Part shown: positions 18,159-27,972 of the stretch, one piece after another
How the letters are laid out: each line of letters starts with the position of its first letter
Numbering within the stretch: position 1 is the stretch's first letter
NCBI GenBank assembly: GCA_002600635.1
Contig: CP021371.1
Span: 3,041,001 to 3,105,000, forward strand
Length of the DNA stretch: 64,000 nt
Direction: 5' to 3'
Source of the DNA: Rhizobium sp. ACO-34A
GTDB lineage: Bacteria > Pseudomonadota > Alphaproteobacteria > Rhizobiales > Rhizobiaceae
Notes under the pieces: generated by a model
The model's input: only the letters and a program-made list of their open reading frames with translations
What the model was told of the DNA's origin: nothing
Database searches by the model: none
Translations under genes and position numbers: made by a program

Positions 18159-18995
18159 ATGACCGCCATGGCCAGCGGTTTCCGGATGTTTCCGACCGGT
18201 CGGCATGGCCTGCAGGCCGTGGCCGCCGCAAGCGACCACGTCTTCCCGCGCCATACCCATGATGAATACGGCATAGGGCTGTTCATCTCAGGCGGGCAGA
18301 TGTCCGCCTCCGGTCGGGGACAGATCACCGCCGGCGCCGGCGATATCATCACCGTCAATCCCGGCGAGGTTCACGACGGCGTGCCGATGCGCCACGAAAG
18401 CCGGTCATGGCTGATGCTCTACCTGGACCCCGCGCTGCTTGCCGATATCCGCTCCGACCTTGAAGACACGACCAGCGCCGATTTCGAGTTCGAAAGGCCG
18501 GCATTCAGTGATCCGAGAATCGCTCTCTCCTTCAGATCGGCATTCGCCGCAGCAACCGGAGAATGTGACCACAAGGGACTGGCCCTCGATCAGACCCTTG
18601 CCGCGCTTTTTGTACCTCTGTCTTCGATGAAGTCCTTGACGGAAAAGGGTCTGGCCGGACGCGGCCTGCTCCGGGCAAGGGCCATGATCGACGATGATCC
18701 CGCGCGCAATCTCTCGCTGCAGGATCTGGCGACGGAAGCAGGCCTGAGCCGCTTCCAGACGCTTCGCGCCTTTCAGGCCCTCACCGGCCTCACCCCGCAT
18801 GCCTATCTCATGCAGCGGCGGATGAGCCTTGCCAGACGCCGGATTTCTCAAGGGATGGACCTTGCCGATGTCGCCGCGGAAGCAGGCTATGCCGACCAGA
18901 GCCACATGACCCGCGAATTCAGGCGGCGCTACGGCCTGACACCGGCCGCCTACCGGCAGGCGGTTACGGCCTGCAATTCCATTCAAGACGCCTGA
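18159..18995 (+). CDS. AraC-family transcriptional regulator
   Basis: A protein of 278 residues from ATG 18159 (a second ATG at 18168 is possible). The N-terminal cupin effector domain (about 1–140) carries HVFPRHTHDEYGIGLF and the PGEVHDG signature. The C-terminal double helix-turn-helix (about 180–275) ends in the hallmark AAEAGYADQSHMTREFRRRYGLTPAAYR. Cupin-AraC proteins of this kind frequently control an adjacent LysE-type exporter, and such a gene follows 54 bases downstream on the same strand. The effector is probably an amino acid or related small molecule (inference). Confidence 0.93.
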   Translation: MTAMASGFRMFPTGRHGLQAVAAASDHVFPRHTHDEYGIGLFISGGQMSASGRGQITAGAGDIITVNPGEVHDGVPMRHESRSWLMLYLDPALLADIRSDLEDTTSADFEFERPAFSDPRIALSFRSAFAAATGECDHKGLALDQTLAALFVPLSSMKSLTEKGLAGRGLLRARAMIDDDPARNLSLQDLATEAGLSRFQTLRAFQALTGLTPHAYLMQRRMSLARRRISQGMDLADVAAEAGYADQSHMTREFRRRYGLTPAAYRQAVTACNSIQDA

Positions 18996-19049
18996 CGACG
19001 GCGACAGCTAGCCTCCGATCCGATTTCTCGTTCCCGGATCGGACACCAC

Positions 19050-19661
19050 ATGTATCTCGAATTCATCCTCACATCGCTGATCGTCATAGCAACGCCCGGC
19101 ACTGGCGCGCTCTATACCGTCGTCATGGGTCTCTCGCATGGGAAGGCCACGTCGCTGGTGGCAGCCGTGGGCTGCACGCTCGGCATCGTCCCCCACATGA
19201 TCGCCGCGATCCTCGGCCTTGCCGCCGTCCTCGCCACCAACGATACGGCGTTCCAGATCGTCAAGCTCGCCGGCGCAGGCTACCTGCTCTACATGGCGAT
19301 CAGCATCTGGCGCGATGCCTCGCTCTTTTCACCGGAGCGCGACCGGCAGCAACGCTCGGCGCTCGGCATCATCCGCCACGCCGTGCTGATCAATCTCTTC
19401 AATCCGAAGCTGTCGATCTTCTTCCTGGCATTGCTGCCGCAATTCGTCAGCGCTTCGGACGAACACGCCGTCCTGCGCATGACCGAATACAGCCTTGCCT
19501 TCATGGTGATGACGTTTGTTGTTTTCGCGCTTTACGGCCTGTTCGCCGCCGCTGCCCGCGACAGAGTTCTTTCCCGGCCCCGGCTGATGCTGTGGATCCG
19601 GAAGAGCTTTGCAGCCGCTTTCGTGGCTCTGGGCCTGAAGCTGGCTCTGGCGGAGCGCTGA
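19050..19661 (+). CDS. LysE/RhtB-family amino-acid exporter
   Basis: A protein of 203 residues with about six transmembrane helices. The family signature is at the N-terminus (IVIATPGTGALYTVVMGLSHG, where ATPGP is usual), with the NLFNPKLSIFFLALLPQFV block near residues 110–130. The family exports amino acids or homoserine lactones across the inner membrane. The upstream AraC regulator is the probable controller. Confidence 0.93.
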   Translation: MYLEFILTSLIVIATPGTGALYTVVMGLSHGKATSLVAAVGCTLGIVPHMIAAILGLAAVLATNDTAFQIVKLAGAGYLLYMAISIWRDASLFSPERDRQQRSALGIIRHAVLINLFNPKLSIFFLALLPQFVSASDEHAVLRMTEYSLAFMVMTFVVFALYGLFAAAARDRVLSRPRLMLWIRKSFAAAFVALGLKLALAER

Positions 19662-19688
19662 TACAGGCTCCACCAGAAAGCTACCGTC

Positions 19689-20231
19689 TCAGTGGCCGGA
19701 AAATTCCACCAGCGTGCGAACCTCGACGCCGAGATCTTCGAGCTTCTTGCGACCGCCGAGATCGGGTAGATCGATAACGAAGCAGGCGGAAATCACATCC
19801 GCGCCGATCTTTCGCAGAAGCTGTACTGCACCGACGGCCGTACCGCCGGTGGCGATCAGGTCGTCGACCAGAATGACCTTCTGGCCCGGCTCGACCGCGT
19901 CGATATGCATTTCCATTTCATCGACGCCGTATTCGAGGCTGTAGGCAACGCTGACGGTCTCGTGCGGCAGCTTGCCTTTCTTGCGGATCGGCACGAAGCC
20001 GGCCGAAAGCTGGTGTGCGACGGCACCGCCCAGAATGAAGCCGCGGGCTTCCATGCCGGCGATCTTGTCGATCTTGAGCCCGGCATAGGGCTGCACCAGT
20101 TCATCGACCGCACGGCGGAAGGCGCGTGGATTGCCGAGAAGCGTGGTGATGTCACGGAAGATGATGCCGGGCTTGGGATAGTCCGGAATGGAGCGGATCG
20201 AAGACGCCAGCTCCAACGCAAAATTGCTCAT
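19689..20231 (-). CDS. apt: Adenine phosphoribosyltransferase
   Basis: Purine salvage enzyme making AMP from adenine and PRPP. From ATG 20231 the length is 180 residues, standard for Apt. It shows the PRPP-binding motif [16 protein letters not shown] (about 122–137), the [16 protein letters not shown]-terminus and the adenine-site [14 protein letters not shown] segment. The upstream in-frame ATG at 20276 lacks family support. Confidence 0.96.
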   Translation of the reverse strand: MSNFALELASSIRSIPDYPKPGIIFRDITTLLGNPRAFRRAVDELVQPYAGLKIDKIAGMEARGFILGGAVAHQLSAGFVPIRKKGKLPHETVSVAYSLEYGVDEMEMHIDAVEPGQKVILVDDLIATGGTAVGAVQLLRKIGADVISACFVIDLPDLGGRKKLEDLGVEVRTLVEFSGH

Positions 20232-20297
20232 TGTCAGTCTCTGGAGGGTTGGGAGGATTACGCCGGAGATTAACAAGTCCGGCAGCGGTAACCAACA

Positions 20298-20323
20298 AAA
20301 AAGGCGGCCGGGGCCGCCTTTTT
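20298..20323 (-). terminator. Terminator of the petABC operon
   Basis: GGCGGCC (20303–20309) pairs with GGCCGCC (20312–20318) over a two-base loop, flanked by six A on one side and five T on the other. The symmetry lets it work in both directions, but both flanking genes read leftward, so it ends the pet transcript. Confidence 0.88.
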
Positions 20324-20345
20324 CCGTTTGTCGTTCAGGAAAGGC

Positions 20346-21224
20346 TCAATGCGCTTCCTTGTTCGCGTAAACCGACTTCTTCGTCAGATAAATCAGAGCC
20401 GAGAAGATCGCCAGGAACACCAGAACCATGAAGCCGGTACGCTTGCGCTCTTCGAGGTGAGGCTCGGCGGCCCACATCAGGAAGGCGGAAACGTCATGGG
20501 CATACTGGTCGAGCGTCTCGGGAGACCCGTCGTCATAGGTCACCTGACCGTCGGAGATCGGCGGCGCCATGGCAAGCGCGGCGGAAGCATTGAAGTACGG
20601 GTTGAAGTGCGTGCCTTCAGCCACTTCCACACCCTCCGGCGGCTCCTGATAGCCCGTCAGCAGCGAGTAGATATAGTCCGGTCCACCTTCCTGATACTGG
20701 GTGAAGATATCGAAGATGAACCGCGGGAAGCCGCGTTCGACGCCGCGCGCCTTGGCAAGCAGCGACATATCCGGCGGAGCCGCACCGTTGTTGGCGGCAG
20801 CGGCAGCCTCGTCGTTCGGGAACGGCGGCGGGAAATGGTCGGAAGGCACAGCCTTGCGGGTGAACATTTCGCCATCGGCGTTCGGGCCGTCCTGCACTTC
20901 GTATTCCGAAGCAAAGGCCTTTACCTGCTCTTCCGAATAGCCGAGGTCTTCCAGCGTGCGGAAGGACACCAGCTTCATCGAGTGACAGGCCGAGCAGACT
21001 TCCTTGTAGACCTTGAGGCCGCGCTGCAGCTGGCCCTTGTCATACGTGCCGAACGGGCCGGCGAAAGACCACTCCTGATTCCTCGGCTTCAGGATCGGGT
21101 AGTGACCGCCTGCAGCCGCATGGTGAACAGCCTCGGCAAGACCGCCCTCTTCGGCAGCGGCAGCGGAACCGGCGCTGAAGCCGAGAGCGGCGATCAGCGC
21201 GATGCTTGTAACAAGCTTCTTCAT
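20346..21224 (-). CDS. petC: Cytochrome c1 of the bc1 complex
   Basis: The haem-c subunit of ubiquinol:cytochrome c oxidoreductase. From ATG 21224 (GAGAGGATC upstream) it is 292 residues: a signal peptide (about 1–24), the haem-binding CSACH (about 72–76), the axial Met in ALAMAPPISDG, and a C-terminal membrane anchor (about 265–283). In many rhizobia the cytochrome b and c1 parts are fused (fbcB/fbcC boundaries vary); here they are separate genes 23 bases apart. The ORF extends upstream into the cytb frame, which was rejected as the start. Confidence 0.95.
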   Translation of the reverse strand: MKKLVTSIALIAALGFSAGSAAAAEEGGLAEAVHHAAAGGHYPILKPRNQEWSFAGPFGTYDKGQLQRGLKVYKEVCSACHSMKLVSFRTLEDLGYSEEQVKAFASEYEVQDGPNADGEMFTRKAVPSDHFPPPFPNDEAAAAANNGAAPPDMSLLAKARGVERGFPRFIFDIFTQYQEGGPDYIYSLLTGYQEPPEGVEVAEGTHFNPYFNASAALAMAPPISDGQVTYDDGSPETLDQYAHDVSAFLMWAAEPHLEERKRTGFMVLVFLAIFSALIYLTKKSVYANKEAH

Positions 21225-21247
21225 TTCGTTGATCCTCTCTCGCGCGC

Positions 21248-22558
21248 TCAGGCCTGGGTCGCGGCAGACTTGCCGCTCTTCTCGAGAACCGCCTCGGTAA
21301 TCGAGTTCGGAATACGCCGTGGCGTTTCGAACAGGCCGAGCAACGGCATGATCACGAGGAAGAAGCCGAAGTAGTAAAGCGTGCCGAGCTGCGAATAGCC
21401 GACGTAGTTGCCGACGAGATCGCCCTGGAAGATCAAGCCGATCAACCCAGTGCCTTCCGCCGGACGGGAGCCAAGCCAGCCCAGCATGATCGCGTCTACC
21501 ACGAACACCCAGAAGAACATCTTGAACCACGGACGGTAAACGGCCGAGCGGACCTTCGAGGTATCGAGCCAGGGCAGGAAGAACAGCACGATGATCGCGC
21601 CGAACATGACGAGAACGCCGCCCAGCTTGGAGTCGATGAACCAGACGTTGAAGGTGATGGCGCGCAGCATCGCGTAGAACGGCAGGAAGTACCATTCCGG
21701 AACGATATGGGCAGGCGTCTTCAGCGGGTTGGCCATGATGTAGTTGTCAGGGTGACCCAGGAAGTTCGGCATGTAGAAGATGAACCAGGCATAGGCGATC
21801 AGGAAGATCGATACGCCGAAGGCGTCCTTGAGCGTCGCATAAGGCGTGAACGGAACGGTGTCCGTCTTCGACTTCACTTCGACGCCGGTCGGGTTGGTCT
21901 GGCCGGTAACATGCAGCGCCCATACGTGCAGGACGACGACGCCTGCGATCATGAAGGGCAGCAGGTAGTGCAGCGAGAAGAAGCGGTTCAGTGTGGGCTG
22001 GTCGACGGCAAATCCGCCGAGCAGGAACTGCTGGATCCATTCGCCGACCCACGGGAAAGCCGTGAAGAAGCCGGTGATAACGGTCGCGCCCCAGAAGGAC
22101 ATCTGGCCCCAGGGCAGAACGTAGCCCATGAAGCCGGTCGCCATCATCAAGAGGAAGATGACAACGCCGAGGATCCAGAGGATTTCACGCGGAGCCTTGT
22201 AGGAGCCGTAATAGAGACCGCGGGCAATATGCAGATAAACGGCAAGGAAGAAGAACGACGCACCGTTGGCATGCATGTAGCGCAGCAGCCAGCCATGGTT
22301 CACGTCGCGCATGATCTTTTCGACGGAAACGAAGGCGACGGTCGTATCGGCGGCATAGTGCATGGCAAGCACGACGCCACTCAGGATCTGTACGATCAGC
22401 ATCACCGCCAGCATGGCGCCGAAGGTGTAGGCATAGTTCAGGTTGCGGGGAACGGGATAGGCGATGAAGCTGTCGTAGACCATGCGCGGCAGCGGCAGCC
22501 GCGCGTCAACCCACTTCTCGAGGCCGGTCGACGGCTGGTAGCTAGAATGACCACTCAT
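21248..22558 (-). CDS. petB: Cytochrome b of the bc1 complex
   Basis: A polytopic subunit of 436 residues carrying both b haems and the Qo and Qi sites. The PEWY motif ([10 protein letters not shown]), the haem-ligand histidines ([29 protein letters not shown]) and the [15 protein letters not shown] cd1/cd2 region are all intact. It begins 15 bases after the Rieske stop and is followed by petC, the standard petABC order. Confidence 0.97.
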   Translation of the reverse strand: MSGHSSYQPSTGLEKWVDARLPLPRMVYDSFIAYPVPRNLNYAYTFGAMLAVMLIVQILSGVVLAMHYAADTTVAFVSVEKIMRDVNHGWLLRYMHANGASFFFLAVYLHIARGLYYGSYKAPREILWILGVVIFLLMMATGFMGYVLPWGQMSFWGATVITGFFTAFPWVGEWIQQFLLGGFAVDQPTLNRFFSLHYLLPFMIAGVVVLHVWALHVTGQTNPTGVEVKSKTDTVPFTPYATLKDAFGVSIFLIAYAWFIFYMPNFLGHPDNYIMANPLKTPAHIVPEWYFLPFYAMLRAITFNVWFIDSKLGGVLVMFGAIIVLFFLPWLDTSKVRSAVYRPWFKMFFWVFVVDAIMLGWLGSRPAEGTGLIGLIFQGDLVGNYVGYSQLGTLYYFGFFLVIMPLLGLFETPRRIPNSITEAVLEKSGKSAATQA

Positions 22559-22573
22559 ATTTCATTATCCCCC

Positions 22574-23152
22574 TCAGCCGATCTTGATCACAGTATCGGA
22601 AACGAATGCGAAATTCGGAATATGCAGGTTTTCCGGCGCCGGACCTTTACGGATTCGGCCAGCCGTATCGTAGACCGAACCATGGCAGGGACAGAACCAA
22701 CCGTTGTATTCGCCGGCCTGGCCGAGCGGCACACAACCGAGATGGGTGCAGGAACCGATCATGACGATCCAGTTTTCCTTGCCTTCGCCAGCGGAACGGG
22801 CTAGGTCCGTCGCCTGCTCTGCAGCGTCGACATTGGCGTTGCGCGCGACCGGGTCCTTGAGCTCGGCAACCGGAACGGCCTTGGCGTCTTCGACTTCCTT
22901 GTCCGTGCGGTTGCGGATGAACACGGGCTTGCCGCGCCATTTGACCGTGAGCGACATGCCCGGCTCAAGAGCCGAAACGTCGACTTCGATCGATGCGAGA
23001 GCGAGCGTCGATGCATCAGGCCGCATCTGGTCGATGAACGGCCATACTGCGGCAACGGCACCAACGGCACCCGCCATGCCTGTGGTCAGATAAAGGAAGT
23101 CACGGCGAGTGGGCTCGCCCAAGGTCTCGCTATTAATTTCGTTTTCGCTCAC
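22574..23152 (-). CDS. petA: Rieske iron-sulfur protein of the bc1 complex
   Basis: Accepts electrons from ubiquinol at Qo and passes them to cytochrome c1. I place the start at GTG 23152, which is preceded by GAGAGGAT and gives 192 residues, the normal length; an ATG at 23227 would add 25 unsupported residues. A Tat-type N-terminus (RRDFLYL, then a hydrophobic anchor) is followed by the 2Fe-2S ligands CTHLGC and CPCHGS with their disulfide cysteines. It is the first gene of petABC. Confidence 0.95.
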   Translation of the reverse strand: MSENEINSETLGEPTRRDFLYLTTGMAGAVGAVAAVWPFIDQMRPDASTLALASIEVDVSALEPGMSLTVKWRGKPVFIRNRTDKEVEDAKAVPVAELKDPVARNANVDAAEQATDLARSAGEGKENWIVMIGSCTHLGCVPLGQAGEYNGWFCPCHGSVYDTAGRIRKGPAPENLHIPNFAFVSDTVIKIG

Positions 23153-23244
23153 GGTTAAACCATCCTCTCGCAAAATCCTGCGACAAACCGCATTTCCCCC
23201 AAGGCGCAGATTCTGTCTTCCTGACACGAATATGCCATAGATTC

Positions 23245-23261
23245 CCCGCCAATTTGGCGGG
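23245..23261. promoter_or_regulatory. Perfect palindrome upstream of petABC
   Basis: CCCGCCAA-T-TTGGCGGG, eight-base arms around one base, 93 bases upstream of the petA start and within the divergent region shared with the next gene. It is the most regular dyad in this region and a plausible operator. The protein is unknown. Confidence 0.5.
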
Positions 23262-23442
23262 TTCTAAGCTTCATACCGAATTATGTCCATACTTCACAGG
23301 GGAGGAGGGCACAATGTCGCGGTTAAAATCGCAGCGTGTTTCCGGGATGTGACGAAGCGGCCCGTTCATGTTGCAATGCACCCTGTTTTGGGGCATGTTC
23401 CGCGCAATCGGGCATCGGGCCCATCACGGGAAAAAGGGCCTG

Positions 23443-24390
23443 ATGCGAGACAGACTTTCCTGCATTGCGTGCGTTCTTCTGTTCATCGCTCTGATGCTCG
23501 TCAGCCTCCGTTATATAACGGATTTCTGGCTGCTCGCCTTCTTCTACAGCCTTCAGCCACACATCGGCGCAGCGGCCATTATCGGCTCCCTGATATGCCT
23601 TGCAATCAGGCGCAACACCGTCGCCTGGGCGCTGCTCGCATGGTCGCTATTCATCACCGGCCATGCCTTCTGGATGAAGCTCGAATTCCTGCCCCCCTCG
23701 GGAACGGTCATCTCCGAGAAGGCGACGCGGTTCCGCCTGCTGTCCTTCAATGTGCTCGGCGATAACTACGTGAACGCCGATCGCGTCGTCGAGACGATCA
23801 GGATGTCGGGCGCGGATGTTGCCTTTGCCATGGAAGCCGGCCCGCTGGAAGACAGGCTCGACCAGCTCAAGGACATCTATCCCTATCACATCGGCTGCGG
23901 CGTGATGGTCGAATTCTGCGACCTGCTGATCCTGTCGAAATATCCGATAGAGCAGCCCCGCTTCATCAGCCTGAGCGAACTGCGCGCCAACAGGTTTGCA
24001 ATGGCCGGCATCAGGATCGGCGGACAGCTGGTCAACTTCTCGGCCATTCATGTGACCAAGCCCTATTTCGACGACTATCATACGTTGGAGCTTATCCGCG
24101 CCGGCGCTTACATGCGCCAGCGCCCCGGCCCGAAGATCCTCGCCGGCGATTTCAATTCCGATACCATCGCGCCGGACATGCAGCGCTTCCTGCGGCAATA
24201 CAGGATGCAGGCGGCAGGCTTCGAACCTGCCACGTGGCCGATCGAGGCCGGCCCGTTCGGCGTGCCGATCGACCACATCTTCATGACCGGGGATATCAAG
24301 GCTGTCGGCCTGCACAGGCTTCCCGATAGCGAGGGTTCGAACCATTTCGGCCTGATCGCGGACCTCGCCATAGAACCGGCGTCCAACTAG
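23443..24390 (+). CDS. Membrane-anchored endonuclease/exonuclease/phosphatase-fold protein
   Basis: A protein of 315 residues from ATG 23443 (AAAAAGGG upstream). Three hydrophobic helices (about 5–25, 33–52, 58–78) precede an EEP catalytic domain (about 95–310). The fold's motifs are present: LLSFNVLG, AGDFNSD (metal and catalytic Asp/Asn), PIDHIFMTG and the terminal SNHFGL histidine; the early Glu is seen as FAMEAG. Proteins with this layout are annotated as EEP family and may act on phosphodiesters at or outside the inner membrane. The substrate is unknown. Confidence 0.88.
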   Translation: MRDRLSCIACVLLFIALMLVSLRYITDFWLLAFFYSLQPHIGAAAIIGSLICLAIRRNTVAWALLAWSLFITGHAFWMKLEFLPPSGTVISEKATRFRLLSFNVLGDNYVNADRVVETIRMSGADVAFAMEAGPLEDRLDQLKDIYPYHIGCGVMVEFCDLLILSKYPIEQPRFISLSELRANRFAMAGIRIGGQLVNFSAIHVTKPYFDDYHTLELIRAGAYMRQRPGPKILAGDFNSDTIAPDMQRFLRQYRMQAAGFEPATWPIEAGPFGVPIDHIFMTGDIKAVGLHRLPDSEGSNHFGLIADLAIEPASN

Positions 24391-24402
24391 TCCGTCTCCA
24401 CG

Positions 24403-24427
24403 AAAGGCGGCCTACTCGGCCGCCTTG
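24403..24427. terminator. Hairpin shared by convergent genes
   Basis: AAAGGCGGCC and GGCCGCCTTG flank TACTC. The stem overlaps the last codons and the stop (24412) of the ABC exporter gene on the minus strand and lies 12 bases after the EEP gene on the plus strand. No long U-tract is present. Confidence 0.4.
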
Positions 24428-26295
24428 TCCTCTTCATGCTCGTGGACCGCAAGGAAGCCACCGGACTGGCGGGCCCAGAGCTCGGCATAGAGCCCGCCCC
24501 TCTCGACGAGTTCCGCATGGGTTCCCTCTTCGATGATGCGCCCCTTGTCGAGCACGATCAGCCGGTCGAGGGCTGCGATGGTCGAGAGCCGGTGAGCAAT
24601 CGCCAGCACCGTCTTGCCCTGCATCAACCGATCGAGATTGGATTGGATCGCTGCCTCCACCTCGGAATCGAGCGCTGAGGTCGCTTCATCCAAAACAAGG
24701 ATCGGCGCGTCCTTCAGCATGGCGCGGGCAATGGCGATGCGCTGGCGCTGGCCTCCGGAAAGCTTGACGCCGCGCTCGCCCACATGGGCGTCGAAGCCCC
24801 GGCGGCCTCGCTGATCCTCAAGCCGCTCGATGAAATCCAGCGCTTCCGCCCGCTCGGCAGCGTGGAGCAGTTGCTCCTCGCTCGCATCTTCCCGGCCGAA
24901 CAGGATGTTGTCGCGGATCGACCGGTGCAGCAGCGCCGTATCCTGCGTCACCATGCCGATATGGCCGCGCAGGCTTTCCTGCGTCACCGCCCGCACATCC
25001 TGCCCGTCGATCAGGATACGCCCGCCCTCCACGTCGTAGAAACGCAGCAGCAGGTTGACGAGCGTCGACTTCCCCGCCCCCGAACGCCCGACGATGCCGA
25101 CCTTCTCGCCCGGCTTGATGGTGATCGTCAGATGGTCGATTGCCCCCTTCTGCCGGCCATAGTGGAACGAAACGTCCTCGAAGCGGATCTCCGGCCCCGT
25201 TACCTGCAGCTCACTCGCACCGGGCTGGTCGACAAGGCCGATGGGCCTGGAGATAAGTTCGGCCGAGTTCTGGATCGTGCCGATGTTGCGCATGATGCTG
25301 TTGAGCTGCGTCATCATCCGCCCGAGCAGCATGTTGAGACGCAACACGAGGCCGAGCGTGAAAGCGACACCGCCTGCGGTGATCGCACCGGCAAACCAGA
25401 GATCGACGGAAACGGCGGCCACCATGGCGATCATGATGCCCGACAGGATCGCCTGCGATGCCCGCACGCCGGTAATCAGCCGGGCGAAGGGCCGCAGCGT
25501 ATCCTGAAAGCGGTCGAAGCCCTCGCGGATGAAGTGATCGTTCTGATCCTCCCGACCGAACAGCTTCAGCGTCTGGATATTGCTGAAACTGTCGACCAGC
25601 CGACCGCTTACCATGGATGCGGCCTCGGCGGATTCCCTGGCGTGATAGCGGATGCGCGGCACGAAGTAGCGCGCCAGCAGGCCGAAGATCACCACCCAGG
25701 CACCGATGATGCCGGCCAGTCGCCAGTCGAGCTGGCCGACCAGCGCCATGGTCGAGCCGGTGTAGATCACCATGAACCAGACGACCTGCAGCAGCGAAGT
25801 CAGGAGATCGCCTGTCGCCTGCCCTGCCGACCAGACCTTGGTGACGATGCGCCCGGAGAAATCGTTCTGGAAGAAGGAAAGCGACTGCCGCGCGACATGC
25901 ACATAGGACTGCCAGCGCACCAGATTGAAGAAATTGAGAACGATCGCCTGCTCTTCCACCAGTGCACCGATGGTGATGACGAGAAAGCGCCCTACGAGTA
26001 TGACCAGCGCCATGCCGAGCAGCTCGAGCCCATGCGCATGAAGGAGGCCGTTCCATCCCGCTTCCCGCGGCACCGTGTCGAGCAGATCGACGAGACGGCC
26101 GACAAACCAGAAGAGCCCCGCCTCAAGGATGGCGACAGCGCCGCCGAAAGCCGCCATGACCGCAAACGCGCCTTTCGCCTGAGACACGTAGAACCACACG
26201 AAGGCCCATGTGCCTTCCGGCGGCTGCAGATCATCCCGTCGTCCGAAGGGATCGATCCAATGTTCGAAAAGGCGGGTAACAGCGCGGATCATCAT
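24412..26295 (-). CDS. ABC exporter half-transporter, copy 1
   Basis: A fused permease–ATPase protein: six transmembrane helices (about 30–330), then a nucleotide-binding domain with Walker A GRSGAGKST, signature LSGGQRQR, Walker B ILVLDEATSALD and the switch His in IAHRLS. I use the ATG at 26295 (MMIRAVTRLF), giving 627 residues; an ATG at 26346 would add 17. Neither has a strong ribosome binding site. The family (MsbA/LmrA-like) exports lipids or drugs as dimers. A clear paralogue lies at 29140–30996 on the same strand. Confidence 0.93.
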   Translation of the reverse strand: MMIRAVTRLFEHWIDPFGRRDDLQPPEGTWAFVWFYVSQAKGAFAVMAAFGGAVAILEAGLFWFVGRLVDLLDTVPREAGWNGLLHAHGLELLGMALVILVGRFLVITIGALVEEQAIVLNFFNLVRWQSYVHVARQSLSFFQNDFSGRIVTKVWSAGQATGDLLTSLLQVVWFMVIYTGSTMALVGQLDWRLAGIIGAWVVIFGLLARYFVPRIRYHARESAEAASMVSGRLVDSFSNIQTLKLFGREDQNDHFIREGFDRFQDTLRPFARLITGVRASQAILSGIMIAMVAAVSVDLWFAGAITAGGVAFTLGLVLRLNMLLGRMMTQLNSIMRNIGTIQNSAELISRPIGLVDQPGASELQVTGPEIRFEDVSFHYGRQKGAIDHLTITIKPGEKVGIVGRSGAGKSTLVNLLLRFYDVEGGRILIDGQDVRAVTQESLRGHIGMVTQDTALLHRSIRDNILFGREDASEEQLLHAAERAEALDFIERLEDQRGRRGFDAHVGERGVKLSGGQRQRIAIARAMLKDAPILVLDEATSALDSEVEAAIQSNLDRLMQGKTVLAIAHRLSTIAALDRLIVLDKGRIIEEGTHAELVERGGLYAELWARQSGGFLAVHEHEEDKAAE

Positions 26296-26428
26296 GGCGA
26301 TCCATATAGGCGCTTTCCGCAGGGCGGCAAAGGAGTGCGATGACAAATGCCCGTGAGAACCGGGCCTGCGACGGGAAAGCCGGCATATACAGCAATCGTC
26401 TGACCACAGGACAACAGCTCAAAGCGCT

Positions 26429-26453
26429 TGCATTATTATATGATTATATTGCA
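26429..26453. promoter_or_regulatory. AT-rich imperfect palindrome upstream of the MFS gene
   Basis: A 25-base dyad beginning and ending in TGCA, with eight of ten paired positions matching outside the centre. It stands out in a GC-rich region and sits 150 bases upstream of the permease start. A sugar-responsive LacI- or GntR-type operator is one possibility, but no such regulator gene is nearby. Confidence 0.3.
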
Positions 26454-26604
26454 TAGCAACGAGGCATCGCGAGCGACCGCCAGCGCCCCTCCCGACAAAG
26501 CCTCGGCCGATCCTTGCGAAAACAATCATTGCAGCCGACGACCGCCGGTTCGAACAGGGCCGTATCCGACCGTCGCGCTTCCTCCACGACCCGAAGGTAA
26601 TCAC

Positions 26605-27885
26605 TTGGCCGGTATATCCCAATCCTCCACGCGCGTGGCATCCGCATCCGCGGAAACCCAGAGCGGCAGCTACCGCTTTGCGCTCACCGCGCTCACCTCG
26701 CTCTTCTTCATGTGGGGCTTCATCACCTGCCTGAACGACATCCTCGTTCCGCATCTGAAGAACGTCTTCTCACTCAATTACACCCAGTCGATGCTGATCC
26801 AGTTCTGCTTCTTCGGCGCCTACTTTCTGGTGTCGTTGCCGGCAGGCGCGATCGTGCGGCGCATCAGCTACAAGGGCGGCATCGTCCTCGGACTGGTCAT
26901 CGCTGCGGCCGGCTGTGCGCTTTTCGTGCCGGCAGCCTCCTACCGTGTCTATGCGCTGTTCCTCGCGGCACTCTTCGTCCTGGCCAGCGGCATCACCCTT
27001 CTGCAGGTGGCGGCCAATCCCTATGTAACCGTGCTGGGCGCGCCCGACACCGCGGCGAGCCGCCTGACCATGACGCAGGCCTTCAATTCGCTCGGCACGA
27101 CGCTCGCACCGATGTTCGGCGCCTTCCTGATCCTTTCGGCCGCAGCCGGCGCAACGGCGGGCATGACGCCGGAACAGGCGGATGCGCTGCGTGTGGCTGA
27201 AGCCTCTGCCGTCAAGATGCCCTATATGGCTCTTGCCGCAGCCTTCCTGCTGCTGGCCGCCCTTTTCGCCGCGTTGAAACTGCCGGCCTTCGAGGCCGAT
27301 GAGGATTTCGATCCGATCACCGAGGGCCGCTCCGCCTGGAGCTACCGCCATCTCGTGCTCGGCGCGGTCGGCATCTTCCTCTATGTCGGCGCGGAAGTGA
27401 GCATCGGCAGCTTCCTCGTCAATTTCCTCGGACAGGCCCATATCGCCGGCATGCCGGAGGCGGAAGCAGCCCATTACGTCGTCTATTTCTGGGGTGGCGC
27501 GATGATCGGCCGTTTCATTGGCTCGATCGCCATGCGCAGCATCGAAGGCGGCAAGGCGCTGACATTCAACGCCGTGATCGCGGCGATCCTGCTGCTGGTC
27601 ACCGTCTTCACCTCGGGTTCGGTCGCGATGTGGGCGGTGCTCGCCATCGGCCTCTTCAACTCGATCATGTTCCCGACGATCTTCTCGCTCGCCCTTTATG
27701 GGCTCGGCAAATACACGAGCCAGGGTTCCGGCATCCTCTGCCTCGCCATCGTCGGCGGCGCGCTGCTCCCGGTCGGCCAGGGCGCGCTTGCCGATACGAT
27801 CGGCATCCAGCACGCCTTCCTCATGCCGGTGCTTTGCTATGCCTACATCGCCTATTACGGCCTGAAGGGTCACCGCGCGAGCTGA
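26605..27885 (+). CDS. Sugar MFS transporter, FucP-like
   Basis: A twelve-helix major facilitator of the fucose/glucose/galactose:H+ symporter group. I take TTG 26605 as the start because GAAGGT precedes it and the protein (426 residues) then matches family length; ATG 26428 would add 59 unlikely residues. Family marks include [19 protein letters not shown] in helix 1, the ANPYVTVLG segment after helix 4, and [20 protein letters not shown] in the second half. FucP relatives import L-fucose, glucose, galactose or mannose; the sugar is not determinable here. A bidirectional terminator follows. Confidence 0.92.
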   Translation: MAGISQSSTRVASASAETQSGSYRFALTALTSLFFMWGFITCLNDILVPHLKNVFSLNYTQSMLIQFCFFGAYFLVSLPAGAIVRRISYKGGIVLGLVIAAAGCALFVPAASYRVYALFLAALFVLASGITLLQVAANPYVTVLGAPDTAASRLTMTQAFNSLGTTLAPMFGAFLILSAAAGATAGMTPEQADALRVAEASAVKMPYMALAAAFLLLAALFAALKLPAFEADEDFDPITEGRSAWSYRHLVLGAVGIFLYVGAEVSIGSFLVNFLGQAHIAGMPEAEAAHYVVYFWGGAMIGRFIGSIAMRSIEGGKALTFNAVIAAILLLVTVFTSGSVAMWAVLAIGLFNSIMFPTIFSLALYGLGKYTSQGSGILCLAIVGGALLPVGQGALADTIGIQHAFLMPVLCYAYIAYYGLKGHRAS

Positions 27886-27906
27886 GGCCTGCAGCACTGA
27901 AGACAT

Positions 27907-27945
27907 GAAAAGGGCGCGTATCGCAGGATACGCGCCCTTTTCGTT
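27907..27945. terminator. Bidirectional terminator between the MFS gene and the DMT pair
   Basis: GAAAAGGGCGCGTATC (27907–27922) pairs perfectly with GATACGCGCCCTTTTC (27927–27942) over a four-base loop. A-tract and T-tract flank the stem, so it can serve both converging transcripts. Confidence 0.93.
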
Positions 27946-27972
27946 TGATGTCGGGAACCGCCGAAGCGGAAG

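Noticed and set aside
23254..23261. TTGGCGGG, identical to part of a eukaryotic E2F site
   Set aside because: Coincidence; in a bacterium only the palindrome itself is of interest.
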